Positions 27,517-36,271 of a stretch of 64,000 nt of DNA are shown in pieces (the first letter of the stretch is position 1; every line of letters begins with the position of its first letter). A program made the position numbers and the translations under genes. The DNA is taken from contig CAVVPK010000010.1 of the NCBI GenBank assembly GCA_963750065.1, positions 62,001-126,000 on the forward strand. The letters run 5' to 3'. This DNA comes from CAVSRC01 sp963750065 (lineage in GTDB: Bacteria; Pseudomonadota; Alphaproteobacteria; Rhizobiales; Kaistiaceae). The notes under the pieces were generated by a model. The model was given only the letters and a program-made list of their open reading frames with translations. It ran no database searches and was not told the origin of the DNA.

Positions 27517-28239
27517 ATGACAGCGCCGCTCCGCTACAAGCGGGTTCTCCTCAAGGTCTCAGGCGAGGCGCTCCTCGGCGATCAGGCCTTCGGCATCGAT
27601 GACAAGGTAACCGGACGGATCGCCGACGACGTGGCGGCCGCCGTCAAGCTGGGCGTCAAGGTCGGCCTGGTCATCGGCGGCGGCAACATCTTCCGCGGCG
27701 TCACCATCGCCAAGGCCGGCGGCAACCGGGTGGCCGGCGACCAGATGGGGATGCTGGCCACGGTCATGAACGCCATCGCCTTCCAGCAGAAGCTGGACGA
27801 GCGCAAGGTCAAGAGCCGCCTGTTCTCGGCCGTGGCGATGCCCTCGATCTGCGAGGTCTTCAATCAGCGCATCGCCGCCGCCGCCTTCGAGGCGGGCGAA
27901 GTGCTTCTTTTCTCGGGTGGAATCGGCCACCCCTTCGTGACCACCGACACCGGCGCGGCGCTGCGCGCGGCCGAAATGGGCTGCGATGCGCTTTTCAAGG
28001 GCACACAGGTCGACGGCGTCTATTCGGCCGACCCGAAGGCGGATAAGGCGGCGACGCGCTACGACCGGCTGAGCTACGACGAGGTGCTGCGCCAGGGGCT
28101 GGGGGTGATGGACCTGGCGGCGATCGCCCTTGCCCGCGACAACCGGATTCCGGTAATCGTGTTTTCCATCAAGCAGTCCGGTGCTTTCGTTGATATCCTC
28201 AACGGAAAGGGCCGGGCGACGGTGGTCGCCGAGGGCTGA
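27517..28239 (+). CDS. pyrH: UMP kinase
   Basis: UMP kinase makes UDP from UMP for nucleotide and sugar-nucleotide synthesis. The 240 residues start YKRVLLKVSGEALLG and hold the amino acid kinase family blocks GLVIGGGNIFRG, VMNAIAFQQKL, FSGGIGHPFVTTDTGAALRA and TQVDGVYSADPK. The size is standard for hexameric bacterial UMP kinase. It is followed by frr, the usual pairing. The 90-base upstream gap after the outer-membrane gene may hold its own promoter. Confidence 0.97.
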   Translation: MTAPLRYKRVLLKVSGEALLGDQAFGIDDKVTGRIADDVAAAVKLGVKVGLVIGGGNIFRGVTIAKAGGNRVAGDQMGMLATVMNAIAFQQKLDERKVKSRLFSAVAMPSICEVFNQRIAAAAFEAGEVLLFSGGIGHPFVTTDTGAALRAAEMGCDALFKGTQVDGVYSADPKADKAATRYDRLSYDEVLRQGLGVMDLAAIALARDNRIPVIVFSIKQSGAFVDILNGKGRATVVAEG

Positions 28240-28320
28240 ATTCCGGGGTGGACGTTTGCGGCCCACGGAAACGCCTGACACAACGCGGCCGCGATTGACC
28301 GATACGATTTAGGGGAAGTC

Positions 28321-28869
28321 ATGGACAGCGAAGATATCAACCGCAGGATGCAGGGAGCCGTGGGCGTGTTGAGGGGGGAACTGGCGGGCTTGCGCACCGG
28401 GCGGGCCTCGTCGAGCCTGCTCGAGCCGATCCACGTCGAGGCCTACGGCGCGTCGATGCCGCTCAATCAGATGGCCTCGGTCAGCGTGCCGGAGCCGCGC
28501 ATGCTGTCGGTGCAGGTGTGGGACAAGTCGAACGTGCATGCGGTGGACAGGGCGATCCGCGAGGCCAATCTCGGCCTGAACCCGATCGTCGAGGGAACGC
28601 TGCTGCGCATTCCGATCCCCGAGCTCAACGCCGAACGGCGGCAGGAGCTGGTCAAGGTCGCCCACAAATACGCCGAAGCGGCGCGGGTTGCCGTGCGCCA
28701 CGTGCGCCGCGACGCCCTCGACGCCATCAAGAAGCAGGAAAAGGACAGCGAAATAGGCCAGGACCAGGCCCATATCGAAGCCGAGAAGGTGCAGTCCATG
28801 ACCGACGGCACCATATCGGAGATCGATGAGATTCTGGTCACCAAAGAGGCCGAGATCACGCAGGTCTAG
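28321..28869 (+). CDS. frr: ribosome recycling factor
   Basis: RRF splits post-termination ribosomes with EF-G. The 182 residues include LRTGRASSSLLEPIHVEAYG, the beta domain LNQMASVSVPEPRMLSVQVW and the long helix region RRQELVKVAHKYAEAARVAV with IRRDALDAIKK-like sequence (here VRRDALDAIKKQEKD). Length is a few residues short of the usual 185 but complete. It follows pyrH by 81 bases. Its stop codon overlaps the first base of a long inverted repeat. Confidence 0.97.
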   Translation: MDSEDINRRMQGAVGVLRGELAGLRTGRASSSLLEPIHVEAYGASMPLNQMASVSVPEPRMLSVQVWDKSNVHAVDRAIREANLGLNPIVEGTLLRIPIPELNAERRQELVKVAHKYAEAARVAVRHVRRDALDAIKKQEKDSEIGQDQAHIEAEKVQSMTDGTISEIDEILVTKEAEITQV

Positions 28870-28940
28870 TGTGGTGGATTTGAAGTTCGTTGCGTCGGTT
28901 GCAACAGGCTCAGAAACGAACTTCAAAGCCAAAACCACAC
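28869..28940. repeat. long inverted repeat after frr (copy A)
   Basis: GTGTGGT (28869-28875) and TTTGAAGTTCGTT (28879-28891) pair with AACGAACTTCAAA (28915-28927) and ACCACAC (28934-28940). The stem is about 20 bp with a 23-base loop. It could end or stabilise the frr transcript, or be a dispersed palindrome. Confidence 0.75.
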
Positions 28941-28959
28941 GAGAATTATAGGGTTGCTA

Positions 28960-29028
28960 GTGTCCTTTCGAATCCGAAATTCGTACGGAAACTCCCGGGA
29001 AATGCTACGAATTTCGGATTTGGGACAC
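28960..29028. repeat. long inverted repeat before uppS (copy B)
   Basis: AATCCGAAATTCGTA (28971-28985) is a perfect 15-bp match to TACGAATTTCGGATT (29006-29020), with outer arms GTGTCC (28960-28965) and GGACAC (29023-29028). It stands 30 bases before the uppS start. The two adjacent repeats have unrelated sequences and lower GC than the genes around them. Confidence 0.75.
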
Positions 29029-29057
29029 CAGATGGGGCTTGAGGGAGTTTGAGCGGC

Positions 29058-29825
29058 ATGAACCTGCTCGCCGGCCATGATCGAGCCGTATCGGCTGAAC
29101 CGGAAACGGCCGCGGCCCCGCGTCATGTGGCCATCATCATGGACGGCAACCGCCGCTGGGCGATGGCACGCGGCCTGCCGCGTGGCGAGGGCCACCGACG
29201 TGGCGTCGAGGCCGTGCGCCAGACGGTGCGGGCGGCGATCGACCTCAAGATTCGCCATCTGACTCTGTACAGCTTCTCGTCCGAGAACTGGTCGCGGCCG
29301 CGCGACGAGATCGACTTCCTGTTCGGCCTCTTTCGGCTCTACATCCGCCGCGACGTCGCCGAACTTCACGCCAAGGGCGTGCGGGTCAGCATCATCGGCA
29401 GCCGCGACGGCGTGCCGGCCGACATCCTCAAGATGATCGAGGACGCGGAGGCGCTGACCGCGGCAAACCGAACGCTTCACCTGATCTTCGCCTTCAACTA
29501 CGGCGCCCGTAACGAGCTTGCCCGTGCCATGCGCAGGATTGCCGGCGAAGTGAAAGCCGGTACGCTCGATCCCGACGCGATCGACGAAGAGACGATTGCC
29601 AGCCACCTCGACACCGCCAGCTTCCCGGACCCCGATCTGGTCATCCGCACGGGAAAGGAAATCCGGCTTAGTAATTTCCTGCTGTGGCAGTCGGCCTATG
29701 CCGAACTAATCTTCCTCGAGGTGAACTGGCCCGACTTTGGCCGCGACGCGCTCGTCGCGGCGCTGGAGACGTTTGCGACCCGCAGCCGGCGCTACGGCGG
29801 TCGCGGCGCACGGGAGACCGCGTGA
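29058..29825 (+). CDS. uppS: isoprenyl (undecaprenyl) diphosphate synthase
   Basis: This enzyme adds cis-isoprene units to make the lipid carrier for cell-wall synthesis. The catalytic block HVAIIMDGNRRWAMARGLPR with the key Asp, LTLYSFSSENWSRP and LHLIFAFNYGARNEL are all present. The C-terminal substrate motif reads IRTGKEIRLSNFLLWQSAY, where the usual RTGGE has Lys for the second Gly; the Glu and the RLSNF block remain. The ATG at 29058 is used; a TTG at 29049 is less likely. Its stop overlaps the cdsA start (GTGA). The 255-residue length is normal. Confidence 0.95.
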   Translation: MNLLAGHDRAVSAEPETAAAPRHVAIIMDGNRRWAMARGLPRGEGHRRGVEAVRQTVRAAIDLKIRHLTLYSFSSENWSRPRDEIDFLFGLFRLYIRRDVAELHAKGVRVSIIGSRDGVPADILKMIEDAEALTAANRTLHLIFAFNYGARNELARAMRRIAGEVKAGTLDPDAIDEETIASHLDTASFPDPDLVIRTGKEIRLSNFLLWQSAYAELIFLEVNWPDFGRDALVAALETFATRSRRYGGRGARETA

Positions 29826-30664
29826 GCGTGGCGCGCGTCAACGGCTGGGGCGGTCTGGCGCCGCTGTCGCGGAACGAGATGGTCGTCCGCTTTGCCTCGG
29901 CAGTAATCCTCGCCGCGCTCACTCTGGCGGCCGCCTGGTTCGGCGGATGGGCCGCCGCCGCCGCAGCGTCGGTGGCGGTGGTCGTGGTGCATCTCGAATG
30001 GATTGGGCTGACCGGCGACCGGCTGGTACCGGCGCTGGCGTTCACCGCCATGCTGGTGGCGAGCTTCGCGCTGCTGGCCGCCGGACACGACACGCTGGCC
30101 GCCGGCATGACCGGGCTCGCCGTGGTCGTTGCCGCGATCTCGGCGCGCGGACTGTGGCGGCCGGCGGGGGTGGCCTACAGCGCCATGCTCGGCCTCGGCC
30201 TGCTGCTGCTGCGCGATGCGCCGCAACACGGGCTGGTCGCGGTGGTGGTCGTCTTTGCCGTGGTCTGGGGGACCGACAGCGGCGCCTTCTTCGCCGGCCG
30301 GGCGATCGGCGGGCCGAAGCTGTGGCCGGCGGTCTCGCCCAAGAAGACCTGGTCGGGCGCCATCGGCGGGCTTGTCACCGGCGTGGTTGCCGGCCTCGTC
30401 GTCGCCATGCTGGCGCGGGTCGCGGTGGTGCCGGGCCTGGCGCTTGTCTGTGCGTTCTTGTCGCTCGCCGGCCAGGCTGGCGACCTGTTCGAATCGGCCA
30501 TCAAGCGCCGCTTCGGCGCCAAGGATTCCGGCAACATCGTTCCCGGCCACGGCGGCCTGATGGACCGCGTCGACGGCCTCGTCTTCGCCGTTGCCGCAGC
30601 GATGATTGTCGGCCTTCTTCACGGCGGGCCGTCGTCTATCGCCGCCGGACTGCTGACATGGTGA
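29822..30664 (+). CDS. cdsA: phosphatidate cytidylyltransferase
   Basis: CDP-diacylglycerol synthase is an inner-membrane enzyme that activates phosphatidic acid for phospholipid synthesis. The protein has about seven hydrophobic segments. The family signature is complete: SPKKTWSGAIGGL, GDLFESAIKRRFGAKDSGN and IVPGHGGLMDRVDGLVFA. The GTG start overlaps the uppS stop, so the genes are translationally coupled; its own stop overlaps the dxr start region. 280 residues is normal. Confidence 0.95.
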   Translation: MSVARVNGWGGLAPLSRNEMVVRFASAVILAALTLAAAWFGGWAAAAAASVAVVVVHLEWIGLTGDRLVPALAFTAMLVASFALLAAGHDTLAAGMTGLAVVVAAISARGLWRPAGVAYSAMLGLGLLLLRDAPQHGLVAVVVVFAVVWGTDSGAFFAGRAIGGPKLWPAVSPKKTWSGAIGGLVTGVVAGLVVAMLARVAVVPGLALVCAFLSLAGQAGDLFESAIKRRFGAKDSGNIVPGHGGLMDRVDGLVFAVAAAMIVGLLHGGPSSIAAGLLTW

Positions 30665-31881
30665 CGGGCGGCGCCACGGCCGTCCAGGCGCCGCGGCTGC
30701 TGACGGCGCCGCGCCGGGTGACCATCCTTGGCGCCACCGGCTCGATCGGCACCAATACGCTGTCGGTGATCGCCGAGCGCGCCGGTTCCTTCGCCGTCGA
30801 AGCAGTCACCGCCCATGCCAATGCCGACAAGCTCGCCGGCATCGCCAGAGCGACCGGTGCGCGGCTGGCCGTGGTCGCCGACCCGGCCGCCTACGGGGCG
30901 CTCAAGGCGGCACTTGCCGGCACCGGAATTGCCGCCGCCGCGGGCGAGGCAGCGATGCGCGAGGCGGCCGAGCGGCCGGTCGATCTGGTGGTGGCCGGGA
31001 TCGTTGGCGCCGCGGGCCTTGCGCCGACCTATGCCGCCATCCGCGCCGGCACCGGAATCGCCATCGCCAATAAGGAATGCCTGGTCTCGGCCGGTGCCGT
31101 GTTCATGCGGGCGGCGGCGGAAGAGGGCGTCGCCATCCTGCCGATGGATTCGGAACACAACGCCGTCTTCCAGGCACTCGGCGCACGCCCGATCGCTGAG
31201 GTGGAGCGGATCGCCATCACCGCGTCGGGCGGGCCGTTCCGCACCTGGAGCACCGAGCGCATGGCCGCGGCCACGCCGGCCGAGGCGCTCAAGCACCCCA
31301 ACTGGTCGATGGGCCCCAAAATCACCATCGATTCGGCGACGATGATGAACAAGGGGCTGGAAGTGATCGAAGCCCACCACCTGTTCGGCGCGCCGGCCGA
31401 CAAGCTCGACGTGCTGGTGCACCCGCAGTCGGTGGTGCACGGGCTGGTCACCTTCCACGACGGGACGATGATCGCCGGGATGGGCGCCACCGACATGCGC
31501 ATGCCGATCGCCCATTGCCTGTCGTGGCCGCAGAGCGGGCCGCTCAACGGCCGCCGGCTCGACCTGGCCGAACTCGGCAGCCTGACGTTCGAGCGACCGG
31601 ATCTCGATCGCTTCCCGGCGCTGAAACTGGCGCGCCAGGCCCTTGATGCCGGGCAGTGGGCGACCAACATTCTCAATGCCGCCAACGAAGTGGCGGTGGC
31701 GGCATTTCTGGCCGGCAGGATCGGCTTTCTTGAAATAGCCGGATTGGTCGAACAAACGATTGAGCGGGTCGCGGCGCACGCTGCGCCGGCGGCACCGGAT
31801 ACGGTCGAGGCGGCGATCGCGCTCGACCGCGAAGGGCGTGAAATCGCTGGCGAACTGGTGCGTGCGCGCCGGGCGCCCTGA
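30658..31881 (+). CDS. dxr: 1-deoxy-D-xylulose 5-phosphate reductoisomerase
   Basis: DXR makes methylerythritol phosphate, the committed step of the non-mevalonate isoprenoid path that feeds UppS. NADPH loop VTILGATGSIGTNTLSVI, AIANKECLVSAGAVFM, metal site LPMDSEHNAVFQALG and the loop SGGPFRTWS are all conserved, followed by TIDSATMMNKGLEVIEAHHL. The ATG at 30658 overlaps the end of cdsA. 407 residues, slightly long owing to about 15 extra residues at the N-terminus. Confidence 0.97.
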   Translation: MVTGGATAVQAPRLLTAPRRVTILGATGSIGTNTLSVIAERAGSFAVEAVTAHANADKLAGIARATGARLAVVADPAAYGALKAALAGTGIAAAAGEAAMREAAERPVDLVVAGIVGAAGLAPTYAAIRAGTGIAIANKECLVSAGAVFMRAAAEEGVAILPMDSEHNAVFQALGARPIAEVERIAITASGGPFRTWSTERMAAATPAEALKHPNWSMGPKITIDSATMMNKGLEVIEAHHLFGAPADKLDVLVHPQSVVHGLVTFHDGTMIAGMGATDMRMPIAHCLSWPQSGPLNGRRLDLAELGSLTFERPDLDRFPALKLARQALDAGQWATNILNAANEVAVAAFLAGRIGFLEIAGLVEQTIERVAAHAAPAAPDTVEAAIALDREGREIAGELVRARRAP

Positions 31882-31901
31882 ACAGCGGAAGGACGGCTGG
31901 C

Positions 31902-33044
31902 ATGGGACTGGTTGAGTGGGTCGGGAATCTCGGATCGAGCGTACTCGGCTATATCGTGCCGTTCCTGTTCGTCCTCACCCTCGTCGTGTTCTTTCATGAG
32001 CTCGGCCATTTCGTGGTGGCGCGCTGGACCGGCGTCGCGGTCAAGACGTTCTCGATCGGCTTCGGGCCGGAGCTGATCGGCTTCAACGACCGCAAGGGCA
32101 CGCGCTGGAAGCTCTCGGCGATCCCGCTGGGTGGCTATGTCCGCTTCTTCGGCGACGACAACGAGGCCAGCGTGCCGGATCGCGAGGCGCTGGAAGCGAT
32201 GGACCCGGCCGACCGGGAGCGCTCCTTTGCCGGCAAGGGGGTCGCCGCCCGGGCCGCCATCGTGGCTGCCGGGCCGATTGCCAATTTCATCCTGGCGATC
32301 GTCATTTTCACAATGATTTTCAGCGTTTACGGTCGCGAGGTGATGACCCCGCGGGTCGATGCGGTGCTCCCCAACTCACCCGCGGCGGAGGCCGGCTTCA
32401 AGCCCGGTGACGTGGTCGAATCGATCGACGGGACGAAGATTTCGAGCTTCTCGGACCTGCAGCGGATCGTCAGCCTGAGCGGCGATACGCAGCTCAGCGT
32501 CGTGGTGCTTCGCGACGGCAAGGACGTGAACCTTTCGGTTCGCCCGAAACTGACCGAAACGACGGTTTTCGGCCGCACGCAGAAAATGGCCATGCTCGGC
32601 GTCAGCCGCAGCTCCAACGGCGTCGGGGTGGTCACGGAACACTATTCGGTGCCGCAGGCGGCCTGGGTGGCCACGCAGGAGACGGCGGCGATCACCGGGC
32701 ACACGCTGTCCTACCTGTTTTCGGTCATCGTCGGGCGCGAATCGGCCGACCAAATCGGCGGGCCGATTCAGGTCGCCACGGTCTCGGCCGATGTCGCCAA
32801 GCTGGGCATGGCGGCGCTGATCAACCTGGCGGCGATTTTGTCGATCAGCATCGGCCTGATCAACCTGTTCCCGATCCCCATGCTGGACGGCGGCCATCTG
32901 ATGTTCTTCGCGGTCGAGGCGATTCGCGGAAAACCGCTCAGCGAAAGGGTCCAGGAGATCGGCTTTCGGGTTGGATTCGCGGCCGTGTTGATGTTAATGA
33001 TTTTCGCAACCTGGAACGATATTATTCATTTGAGTTCCTTGTGA
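31902..33044 (+). CDS. rseP: site-2 intramembrane protease RseP
   Basis: This membrane metalloprotease cleaves anti-sigma factors and signal peptide remnants. The zinc motif HELGH lies at residues 32-36 in the first membrane helix. FSIGFGPELIGF follows, and a PDZ domain (about 130-200) contains SPAAEAGFKPGDVVESIDG. The third zinc ligand is in FPIPMLDGGHLMF near the C-terminus. 380 residues with one PDZ domain is the usual alphaproteobacterial form. It follows dxr by 20 bases and precedes bamA, the conserved order. Confidence 0.96.
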   Translation: MGLVEWVGNLGSSVLGYIVPFLFVLTLVVFFHELGHFVVARWTGVAVKTFSIGFGPELIGFNDRKGTRWKLSAIPLGGYVRFFGDDNEASVPDREALEAMDPADRERSFAGKGVAARAAIVAAGPIANFILAIVIFTMIFSVYGREVMTPRVDAVLPNSPAAEAGFKPGDVVESIDGTKISSFSDLQRIVSLSGDTQLSVVVLRDGKDVNLSVRPKLTETTVFGRTQKMAMLGVSRSSNGVGVVTEHYSVPQAAWVATQETAAITGHTLSYLFSVIVGRESADQIGGPIQVATVSADVAKLGMAALINLAAILSISIGLINLFPIPMLDGGHLMFFAVEAIRGKPLSERVQEIGFRVGFAAVLMLMIFATWNDIIHLSSL

Positions 33045-33226
33045 TATCGGGCTTCCATGCGTGGCGGGCAGGCAACGCAGCGACAGATTCGAAAATTGGG
33101 ACGGGAACGTACCTTGCGGGGAGGCGAAAAGCCTGCAATTCTGCCGCCGCTGGGTCATCACGGGGGCGCGTCTGTTCGCTTGGCGATGCGGACGAGACAG
33201 ACAGACGAGCAAGGCATTCGAACCAA

Positions 33227-35593
33227 ATGAATTCATTCATGTTTTTCGCCCGTAGACTGGCGTTGGGGTTGATGCTGGCGTTGGCGCTGCCAGTGCTCGG
33301 CGGCGCGACGGCAGTCGTCAGCGCGGGAATCGCCCATGCCGCGGTCGCCCACAGCATTCAGGTCAAGGGCAACCAACGCATCGAAGCCGCAACCATCAAG
33401 ACCTACCTGACCATCAAACCCAGCAAGAGCTACAACGCCGCCGACATCGACGCATCGGTCAAGGCGCTCTATGCGACCGGCCTGTTCTCCGACGTCGGCG
33501 TCACCCAGAGCGGCAGCGTGCTGGTGGTCAGGGTGGTCGAGAACCCGATCATCAATTCGGTGGTCTTCGAGGGCAACAAGAAGGTCAAGTCCGACGCCCT
33601 GTCGGCGATCGTCGACCTCAAGCCGCGCGGCGTGTTGACCGACGCCAAGCTCAAGTCGGACATCTTCCACATCAAGCAATACTACCGGATGAAGGGGCGC
33701 AGCAGCGCCGAGGTGGAAGGCCGGATCGCGCAGCTTCCCGACAACCGCGTCAATGTCGTCTTTGCCATCAACGAGGGCGAGCGTACCGGCGTGGCCGCGG
33801 TCAACTTCGTCGGCAATAAGGCATTCTCGTCGCAGCGCCTGTCGGGCATCGTCTCGACCAAGAAGTCCAACTGGCTGAGCTGGCTGACGAATAACGACAT
33901 CTACAGCGAAGCGAAGCTGAATGCCGATGCCGACCTGCTGCGCGCCTTCTATCTGAAGCACGGCTATGCCGACTTCCAGGTGCTGTCGCAGGATGCCACC
34001 TTCGACGCCGCCAGCGGCAAGTACACGATCACCTTCACCCTGGACGAGGGGCCGAAATACAAGTTCGGCGACGTCACCGTCGATTCGTCGATCCCGGGCG
34101 TCGATACCAAGACGCTTTCGAAGTTCATCAGGACCGCGAGCGGCCATACGTTCGACTCGACCAAGGTCGAGAAGACGACCGAGGACCTGACGGTCGAGCT
34201 GTCGCGGCTGGGTTATGTCTTTGCCGACGTGCGTCCGCGCGGCGATCGCAACTACGACAACAACACCATCAACCTGACCTACGTCATCGACGAGGGACAG
34301 CGTACCTACATCGAGCACATCGAGATTCGCGGCAACACGAAGACCCGCGACTATGTGATCCGGCGCGAGTTCGACGTGTCGGAGGGCGATGCCTATAACC
34401 GGGTGCTGATCAACAAGGCCGAGCGGAAGCTGCGCGAACTCGACTTTTTCAAGAACGTGTCGATCACCACCGAGCCGGGCTCGGCGCCCGACAAGGTCAT
34501 CGTGGTGGTCAACGTCGAGGAGAAGTCGACGGGGTCGTTCGGCGTCGCCGGCGGCGTGCAGACGACGGGTTCGTCGACAGGGCTGGTCGCCGAAGTTTCG
34601 ATGAACGAGACGAACTTCCTCGGTCGCGGCCAGATAGTGAAGCTTTCCTCGGCGGCGGCCTCGATGAGCAGACGATCAGGGGGTCGTTCACCGATCCGTA
34701 TTTCCTCGGCAACCACATGTCGTTCACGCTCGACGGCTACCGGACATATTCGTCGGCGAGTTCGGCGCGGCCGTTCGATACCACCAACACCGGCGGGGGC
34801 GTCAGCCTTCGGCCTGCCGCTCACTGACGAGTTGACGTTCGATCTGGGCTACAAGATCGGCGATGTCGAATCGCACAACTACGACAACGGAACCGACTGC
34901 ACCGCCAATCCGACGGCGTGCTTCTTCCCGGCGGGATCGCGGTTGACGTCGGCTGCGGGCTGGGGAGTGACCTATTCGACCATCGACAACAAGCTCGATC
35001 CGCATGAAGGCGTGTATTTCCGCTTCGCTCAGGACGTGGCGGGCCTTGGTGGCGATGCGCGCTTCGTCCGCAGCACCGCCGATGCACGGGTCTATACGCC
35101 GCTGTTTGATGGCAGCGATCTGGTCGGCATGTTGAAGGTGACCGGCGGCAACATCACCGGTCTCGGGCAGAAGGTCGCCACGACCGACAATTTCTTCAAG
35201 GGCGGCGAGACGATCCGCGGCTTCGCCCCGCTTGGCTACGGGCCGCGCTACGTCAATGGCGGAACGAATATCGCGCTCGGCGGCCAGAACTTCATAAACG
35301 GCACCGCCGAGGTGCAGTTCCCGTTCCCGGCCTTGCCGCCGGATTGGGGCTTCCGCGCGGCGGTATTTGCCGACGCCGGCGTGTTGTGGGGCACGGATAC
35401 GTCGAGTTGCACCAGCAGCTGCGCCTCCGGCGCGAAGTTCTACGACGACATGGCGATCCGTTCGTCGGTGGGCGCGTCGATCCTCTGGCAGTCGCCCTTC
35501 GGGCCGATCCGGGCCGATTTCGCCAAGGCGATTACCCAGAAGAGCTACGACAGCACCCAGTTCTTCCGGATTGGTACCAGCTCGCAGTTCTGA
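33227..35593 (+). CDS. bamA: outer-membrane assembly factor BamA, with a locally shifted frame
   Basis: BamA inserts beta-barrel proteins into the outer membrane. The ATG at 33227 starts a signal peptide (residues 1-38), followed by five POTRA domains and a C-terminal barrel ending FRIGTSSQF. Two single-base indels disturb the barrel. Near 34649 a T appears missing (KLSS for expected KLSFGGGL) and near 34808 one appears added. Between them about 53 codons read as arginine-rich nonsense, while the other frame encodes GSFTDPYFLGNHMSFTLDGY, normal BamA sequence. The net frame is restored, so the annotated length (788) is close to normal. The longer upstream frame to 33041 is not coding. Confidence 0.93.
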   Translation: MNSFMFFARRLALGLMLALALPVLGGATAVVSAGIAHAAVAHSIQVKGNQRIEAATIKTYLTIKPSKSYNAADIDASVKALYATGLFSDVGVTQSGSVLVVRVVENPIINSVVFEGNKKVKSDALSAIVDLKPRGVLTDAKLKSDIFHIKQYYRMKGRSSAEVEGRIAQLPDNRVNVVFAINEGERTGVAAVNFVGNKAFSSQRLSGIVSTKKSNWLSWLTNNDIYSEAKLNADADLLRAFYLKHGYADFQVLSQDATFDAASGKYTITFTLDEGPKYKFGDVTVDSSIPGVDTKTLSKFIRTASGHTFDSTKVEKTTEDLTVELSRLGYVFADVRPRGDRNYDNNTINLTYVIDEGQRTYIEHIEIRGNTKTRDYVIRREFDVSEGDAYNRVLINKAERKLRELDFFKNVSITTEPGSAPDKVIVVVNVEEKSTGSFGVAGGVQTTGSSTGLVAEVSMNETNFLGRGQIVKLSSAAASMSRRSGGRSPIRISSATTCRSRSTATGHIRRRVRRGRSIPPTPAGASAFGLPLTDELTFDLGYKIGDVESHNYDNGTDCTANPTACFFPAGSRLTSAAGWGVTYSTIDNKLDPHEGVYFRFAQDVAGLGGDARFVRSTADARVYTPLFDGSDLVGMLKVTGGNITGLGQKVATTDNFFKGGETIRGFAPLGYGPRYVNGGTNIALGGQNFINGTAEVQFPFPALPPDWGFRAAVFADAGVLWGTDTSSCTSSCASGAKFYDDMAIRSSVGASILWQSPFGPIRADFAKAITQKSYDSTQFFRIGTSSQF

Positions 35594-35616
35594 CCGGGAT
35601 AGGGTTTGCAACGCTG

Positions 35617-35642
35617 AGGGCGCGGGGGGTCTCCCGCGCCCT
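35617..35642 (+). terminator. hairpin after bamA
   Basis: AGGGCGCGGG pairs perfectly with CCCGCGCCCT across a six-base loop, 23 bases after the bamA stop. No U-tract follows. The rest of the 207-base gap up to fabZ holds no gene; lpxD, expected here, is missing. Confidence 0.6.
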
Positions 35643-35800
35643 TCGCGCGTCAGGCGGTGCGAGAAGCGGCGGCGCCCTGCCACCATCGCCGGTGGACCGA
35701 TGCACGCATCGCGGCGAGGCCATCGACAATTTACCGAGGATAGGCCAAAACGTCGTCGCCGGGCGCCGCCGATGCGCCGGCGCTGCTGGAGACGGACACG

Positions 35801-36271
35801 ATGGGTGACCAGCCGACGGTGCTGCAGTCGTTCGACCTCGAACGCATCCTGGAGCTTCTGCCGCATCGCTACCCGTTTCTGATGGTCGACCGGATCGTCG
35901 ATATCGACGGCGACAACGCCGCGGTCGGCATCAAGAACGTCACCTATAACGAGCCGCATTTCGCCGGCCATTTTCCCGGTCGGCCAGTCATGCCCGGCGT
36001 GCTGATCGTCGAGGGGATTGCGCAGACGGCGGGCGCCATCTGCGTCGCGTCGATGAACAGCGCGCGGCCGCAGATGGTCTATTTCATGACCATCGACGAG
36101 GCCAAGTTCCGCAAGCCGGTCGTGCCCGGCGACGTACTCGAATACCACGTCAAGAAACTCAAGCAGCGGCGAAACATCTGGCGCTTTGCCGGCGAAGCAA
36201 AGGTCGGCGATACGCTGGTCGCCGAGGCGATCGTCAGTGCCATGATGGGCGAGCCGCAGACCTCCAAATGA
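35801..36271 (+). CDS. fabZ: 3-hydroxyacyl-ACP dehydratase FabZ
   Basis: FabZ dehydrates hydroxyacyl-ACP in fatty acid synthesis and competes with LpxA for hydroxymyristoyl-ACP. The hot-dog fold signature HFAGHFPGRPVMPGVLIVEG carries the catalytic His, and the Glu lies in the helix after it. LLPHRYPFLMVDRIVDID at the N-terminus is typical. 156 residues. Its stop overlaps the lpxA start (ATGA), showing translational coupling of fatty acid and lipid A genes. Confidence 0.97.
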   Translation: MGDQPTVLQSFDLERILELLPHRYPFLMVDRIVDIDGDNAAVGIKNVTYNEPHFAGHFPGRPVMPGVLIVEGIAQTAGAICVASMNSARPQMVYFMTIDEAKFRKPVVPGDVLEYHVKKLKQRRNIWRFAGEAKVGDTLVAEAIVSAMMGEPQTSK

